A stretch of 57,713 nt of DNA from a virus. The position numbers were made by a program, and so were the translations under genes. Below are positions 54,801 to 57,713 of the stretch, in pieces. The stretch lies in the IMG/VR virus record IMGVR_UViG_3300020477_000028, positions 1 to 57,713 of that record; one strand, 5' to 3'. Under the pieces are notes generated by a model. It searched no databases, had not been told where the DNA came from, and was given only the letters and a program-made list of their open reading frames with translations. Every line of letters begins with the position of its first letter. Positions within the stretch are counted from its first letter, which is position 1.

Positions 54801-55121
54801 TTAACAACCTTCACTTAATTCTTCCTCTATACGTTCTATTAATTCACAGCTATATGGACAGGCATCATGAGGAAATGCATATACCATATTTGTTGAAGCT
54901 GGAGGTCCATAATTTTCAGCAGTTTGATTCTGAGCTCTTAATAACCAAAAAGCTTTTGAAAATAAATGTATTTTTTTCTCAGCTACAGGTTCACAAAGAT
55001 GCATAACTGCTGCATAATCAAACCATCTTTTTAATAAATTTGAATTCCATTTATCACAAGCAAAAATTTGACCTAAATCTTCGGAACAATTACAACAATC
55101 TGGGGATATATTAGCACTCAT
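54801..55121 (-). CDS. Small Cys-rich protein next to the surface protein gene
   Basis: 106-residue protein with Cys clustered at both ends (C-C-N-C near the N-terminus, D-A-C-P-Y-C-like near residue 90 and a terminal E-G-C) around an aromatic helical centre (W-F-D-Y-A-A-V-M-H-L-C). I recognise no family. It sits 2 nt after the large Cys-rich protein gene and abuts the barrel gene, so it may assemble with one of them. No signal peptide is visible. Confidence 0.55.
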   Translation of the reverse strand: MSANISPDCCNCSEDLGQIFACDKWNSNLLKRWFDYAAVMHLCEPVAEKKIHLFSKAFWLLRAQNQTAENYGPPASTNMVYAFPHDACPYSCELIERIEEELSEGC

Positions 55122-55123
55122 AA

Positions 55124-57713
55124 TTAACAGGTTTCATCACATTCAGCTGAGGCTGCACAAGCAGAACACAACTTTTGTAGGTTAGCAATCGCTTTATCTA
55201 TCCAAGGTTCTAAGCCACAGTCTATACCTGTAACTTTTAAAACTCTGTATAGTGTATAACATTTTTCATAAGCATCATAAGGAGCTGTACATTTAGGACA
55301 GCACTCAATAGCTAATGTATATCTTTCAAATGCATCTAATAATTTTGCATAAGAATCACATAGAATTAAGAAACATAATTCTACAGTTTCTCCTCCAACT
55401 AAATATAATACAATTTTATATCTACCATCAGGTATTTCAGTATTTGGTTGAAAGAAAGAACTATTTTTTAAAGTTGTATCTAAAGTGATACTTCCAGTTA
55501 ATGGTCCTGGATTATCAGGGTCATAAATTATATCATTTGTAACTCCTGTAGTTTCATTTGTAATAGTTCCATAACTTGTTTCTCCTGAATCACAATCTCC
55601 AACAATTTGTATATCTTCTCCTACAGATATAATTATCTCAGGATTTCCTCCACATCCACAAGTAATTTGAGTAGTAATTATACAATCAGAATATGTATCC
55701 ATATCCTCTCTAAATAATGTAACAATATATTCAGAACATTCTCCTACTGTTTCTATAGTTACATTTGAAGAAGGATCTAAAAGTTGATGTATTCCTGGAG
55801 AAACTGTAACTGCTGTTTGAGTATATGTATCTGCAGGTATAACAGCACCTGTAACTGCATCTTTAATTATAACAGTTAAACAATCTGTACCATTACATGA
55901 TGCTCCTCCCGATAATAAAGAATTTAAAGTGTTACCAAATTGACCTCCTGTAAATACTCCTGCAATACTATTAGTACCTGGGAGTCCTACAGTAGGATCC
56001 ATACTCCATCCATATTGATCTAATCCATCAAATCCTTGAACCACATAAGGATTATTCGCTAATGTTAAAGCATTTAAATTACCATATACATTAGTCCCTT
56101 GTGCAGCTGTTTGTGTTACATTTACTTCAGCACTTATTACAGGATTTACAGGAACAGGTCCGTCTGTAGATACGTTCCATACACCACTATGTATACCTGC
56201 CAATGAGCATAAAATAAATGACATTTTACCATTATGAGGATTTCCTACAGTCGTTGGTACTCCACATCCAGCAGATCCAGTATGTATACCAGGAATTACA
56301 GGGTATAAAAATCCTTTAAAAAAGTCATAAGATGGGTGTTTAGCTACAAATGAATTATAATCTGTTTTCCATTTTTGATGAGGAGCTCCTCCAAAATCAC
56401 CTATAACACCATATGGAGGTTGTTCATAATTACTACCATCTGGGCTTCTATCATGATAAGCACCTCCTCCTTGCGGCCCTTCTGCTTCATCAAAGAAACA
56501 TAAAACAACAGCTTTAGTATCTGATTGTCCTCCTCCTGCTAAACCTCTATCAGAATAAGAAGCTCCTGGCCTTAAATATGGGAGAGCTCCTGTTCCTGTA
56601 ACAATATCGTTAAATGCTGCAGATCCTGCTTTAGGGCCGTACATTTGTTGAGTTACTATAGTATTAGTAGTACCAATAGTACTTCTGTCTAAAACATTAA
56701 CAGTTAATGTTGTTGAATAACCAGAATTACCTCCTAATAAATCATTACTAGCACTATTTACTAAAGAAGTAGTTCCATTTTTAAACTGTTGATCGATAGG
56801 ATATTCTCCACAAGCAAGCCATTTCTCTCCATGAACAGGAATATGATAAACATCTCCTGTATAAGAAGGATCATTTATAACTTTACTTTGATACCAAAGT
56901 TCAACTGCATTTACAATCTCAACAATATCTTCTTTACACGTTGAAGTTACATCGTAGAAACAGTATATATTTGTATCATTAGGAATGGTTTCCATTCCAC
57001 ATGCAAGTAAATTTTTATCTATATTTATAGGACCACAATAAGTAGTTACATCTAAACTTTTTCCTCTTATATCTCCAATGATAGTGTCTGCGGTTGGAGA
57101 TTGAAAATTCCATGAACCTCCTGTTAATTTAGTCATTATCTCTAAAGCATCTGGTTTAGGTGATAATAATATATTTGTACAAGGTCCTGATATATCCGCT
57201 CCACATAAAGTTGCAGAGGTTTCAGATTGAGTTTGAGTAGAATCTCCATCTGTTCCTGTATAATTAAAACAGGAATCACATTGATACTTATTCATCAATC
57301 TTGTGATCATAGGAAATAGAGCTCTTAATTCCTCTATTTTACCACAATCTATTAACATGTAAACTTGAGCAAGTATAGCTTCTAATTCTCTAAAATCATT
57401 TTCTAACTCGGTAAGTTTTTCAGGTTCCCCACATTCTGTATGACATTCTTTTAATATCTCTTTTGCCATTGCTATTAAAACACATTCTATAATAGGGGGA
57501 ATTAATTGACAACTACCATCATCACATGTTGCTAAAGGATCATAATTAAGTGCCAATGGATCTGTACATCCCCATTCACAGTATTCACAACTTCCGTCAT
57601 CTACATTAGCATTAGGGTTATAATTCATAGCTGTAGGATCAGTACATCCTAAAATACATTCTTTACTAACAGTAAATTCCTTTTCAAATGTTACTATTTT
57701 AAATAAATATTGA
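55124..57713 (-). CDS. Cys-rich surface/appendage protein with VWA-like core (5' end outside window)
   Basis: The frame is open from the window edge at 57713; the ATG at 57628 is inside a Cys repeat, so the true start is beyond the window. Visible order: two to three G-C-x-D-P Cys repeats (about 57490-57670); a helical Cys module ending Y-Q-C-D-S-C; a large beta-rich core (about 55850-56970) with C-F-Y-D-V-T-S-T, helix A-V-E-L-W-Y-Q, G-D-V-Y-H-I and V-V-L-C-F-F-D; beta domains; and a second helical Cys module ending L-C-S-A-C. The core resembles the VWA-like insertion of the muzzle protein. An adhesin, tail-fibre or surface-exposed role is likely. No sorting domain is seen at its C-terminus. 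Confidence 0.65.
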   Translation of the reverse strand, partial: QYLFKIVTFEKEFTVSKECILGCTDPTAMNYNPNANVDDGSCEYCEWGCTDPLALNYDPLATCDDGSCQLIPPIIECVLIAMAKEILKECHTECGEPEKLTELENDFRELEAILAQVYMLIDCGKIEELRALFPMITRLMNKYQCDSCFNYTGTDGDSTQTQSETSATLCGADISGPCTNILLSPKPDALEIMTKLTGGSWNFQSPTADTIIGDIRGKSLDVTTYCGPINIDKNLLACGMETIPNDTNIYCFYDVTSTCKEDIVEIVNAVELWYQSKVINDPSYTGDVYHIPVHGEKWLACGEYPIDQQFKNGTTSLVNSASNDLLGGNSGYSTTLTVNVLDRSTIGTTNTIVTQQMYGPKAGSAAFNDIVTGTGALPYLRPGASYSDRGLAGGGQSDTKAVVLCFFDEAEGPQGGGAYHDRSPDGSNYEQPPYGVIGDFGGAPHQKWKTDYNSFVAKHPSYDFFKGFLYPVIPGIHTGSAGCGVPTTVGNPHNGKMSFILCSLAGIHSGVWNVSTDGPVPVNPVISAEVNVTQTAAQGTNVYGNLNALTLANNPYVVQGFDGLDQYGWSMDPTVGLPGTNSIAGVFTGGQFGNTLNSLLSGGASCNGTDCLTVIIKDAVTGAVIPADTYTQTAVTVSPGIHQLLDPSSNVTIETVGECSEYIVTLFREDMDTYSDCIITTQITCGCGGNPEIIISVGEDIQIVGDCDSGETSYGTITNETTGVTNDIIYDPDNPGPLTGSITLDTTLKNSSFFQPNTEIPDGRYKIVLYLVGGETVELCFLILCDSYAKLLDAFERYTLAIECCPKCTAPYDAYEKCYTLYRVLKVTGIDCGLEPWIDKAIANLQKLCSACAASAECDETC

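Noticed and set aside
57626-57628. ATG 57628 as the start of the Cys-rich protein
   Set aside because: It is inside a Cys repeat whose beginning (G-C-T-D-P-T-A) is encoded upstream in the same open frame up to the window end.

Overview
The window looks like part of a crAss-like (Crassvirales) podovirus genome whose host is probably a member of Bacteroidota, most likely a T9SS-bearing flavobacterium-type cell. Support for this: (i) a giant ORF carries the DFDID catalytic motif, preceded by a RIPNQ block, that marks crAss-like virion RNA polymerases; (ii) ring-type proteins, a huge muzzle/stabilization protein, a cargo-like protein and then the polymerase follow each other in crassvirus order; (iii) base composition is very AT-rich, Shine-Dalgarno sites are essentially absent, and two promoters match the Bacteroidota form TTG-N20-TATATTTG; (iv) one phage protein ends in a type IX secretion sorting domain. 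Portal, major capsid protein and terminase are not in the window, so the genome is incomplete here. I see no tRNA, rRNA, CRISPR array, integrase, transposase or reverse transcriptase. No gene-free stretch exceeds 300 bases.

Left arm, about 1-10,945, all on the plus strand, is the replication and nucleotide-metabolism module: DnaB-like helicase (cut by the window edge), DUF3846 protein, Sak4-like ATPase, an acidic unknown, SSB, DnaG-like primase, RusA-like resolvase, RecE/PD-(D/E)XK-type exonuclease, a MoxR-type AAA+ ATPase with its VWA partner, two small unknown genes and a class II (B12-dependent) ribonucleotide reductase. Genes are packed with 4-30 nt spacers or short overlaps. Three structured intergenic elements (about 3195-3261, 8337-8467, 10949-11001) interrupt the arm; the first and third share the 10-mer AGGTGCCCAA. 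A strong rho-independent terminator at 11005-11038 closes the arm.

Right arm, 11,058 to the window end, is entirely on the minus strand and converges on that terminator. Read in transcription order (high to low coordinates): a Cys-rich surface-type protein truncated by the window edge; a small Cys-rich protein; an outer-membrane-barrel-like protein; two small membrane/coiled-coil proteins; a tandem pair of decoration-like paralogs; an exported thioredoxin-fold protein lacking CxxC; a thermonuclease; a T9SS-type repeat protein; two holin-like proteins flanking a 28-residue Cys/Lys-rich peptide found here; an HTH-metallophosphoesterase; several small virion proteins including likely portal-proximal rings; the muzzle-like protein; a cargo-like protein; a virion protein ending in an M15 peptidase; the 4,208-residue virion RNA polymerase polyprotein with two HExxH motifs; another large virion protein; and a SET-domain protein.

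How it would work together (inference from crAss-like phages): the giant proteins are packaged and ejected, the virion polymerase transcribes the first genes, the plus-strand arm replicates and recombines the DNA while the class II reductase supplies nucleotides, and the minus-strand arm builds the particle and lyses the cell. Least conventional parts: a phage protein apparently addressed to the host type IX secretion system, a VWA-like surface domain shared between the muzzle and a second protein, the dual-zincin polymerase polyprotein, and the repeated structured RNA elements.
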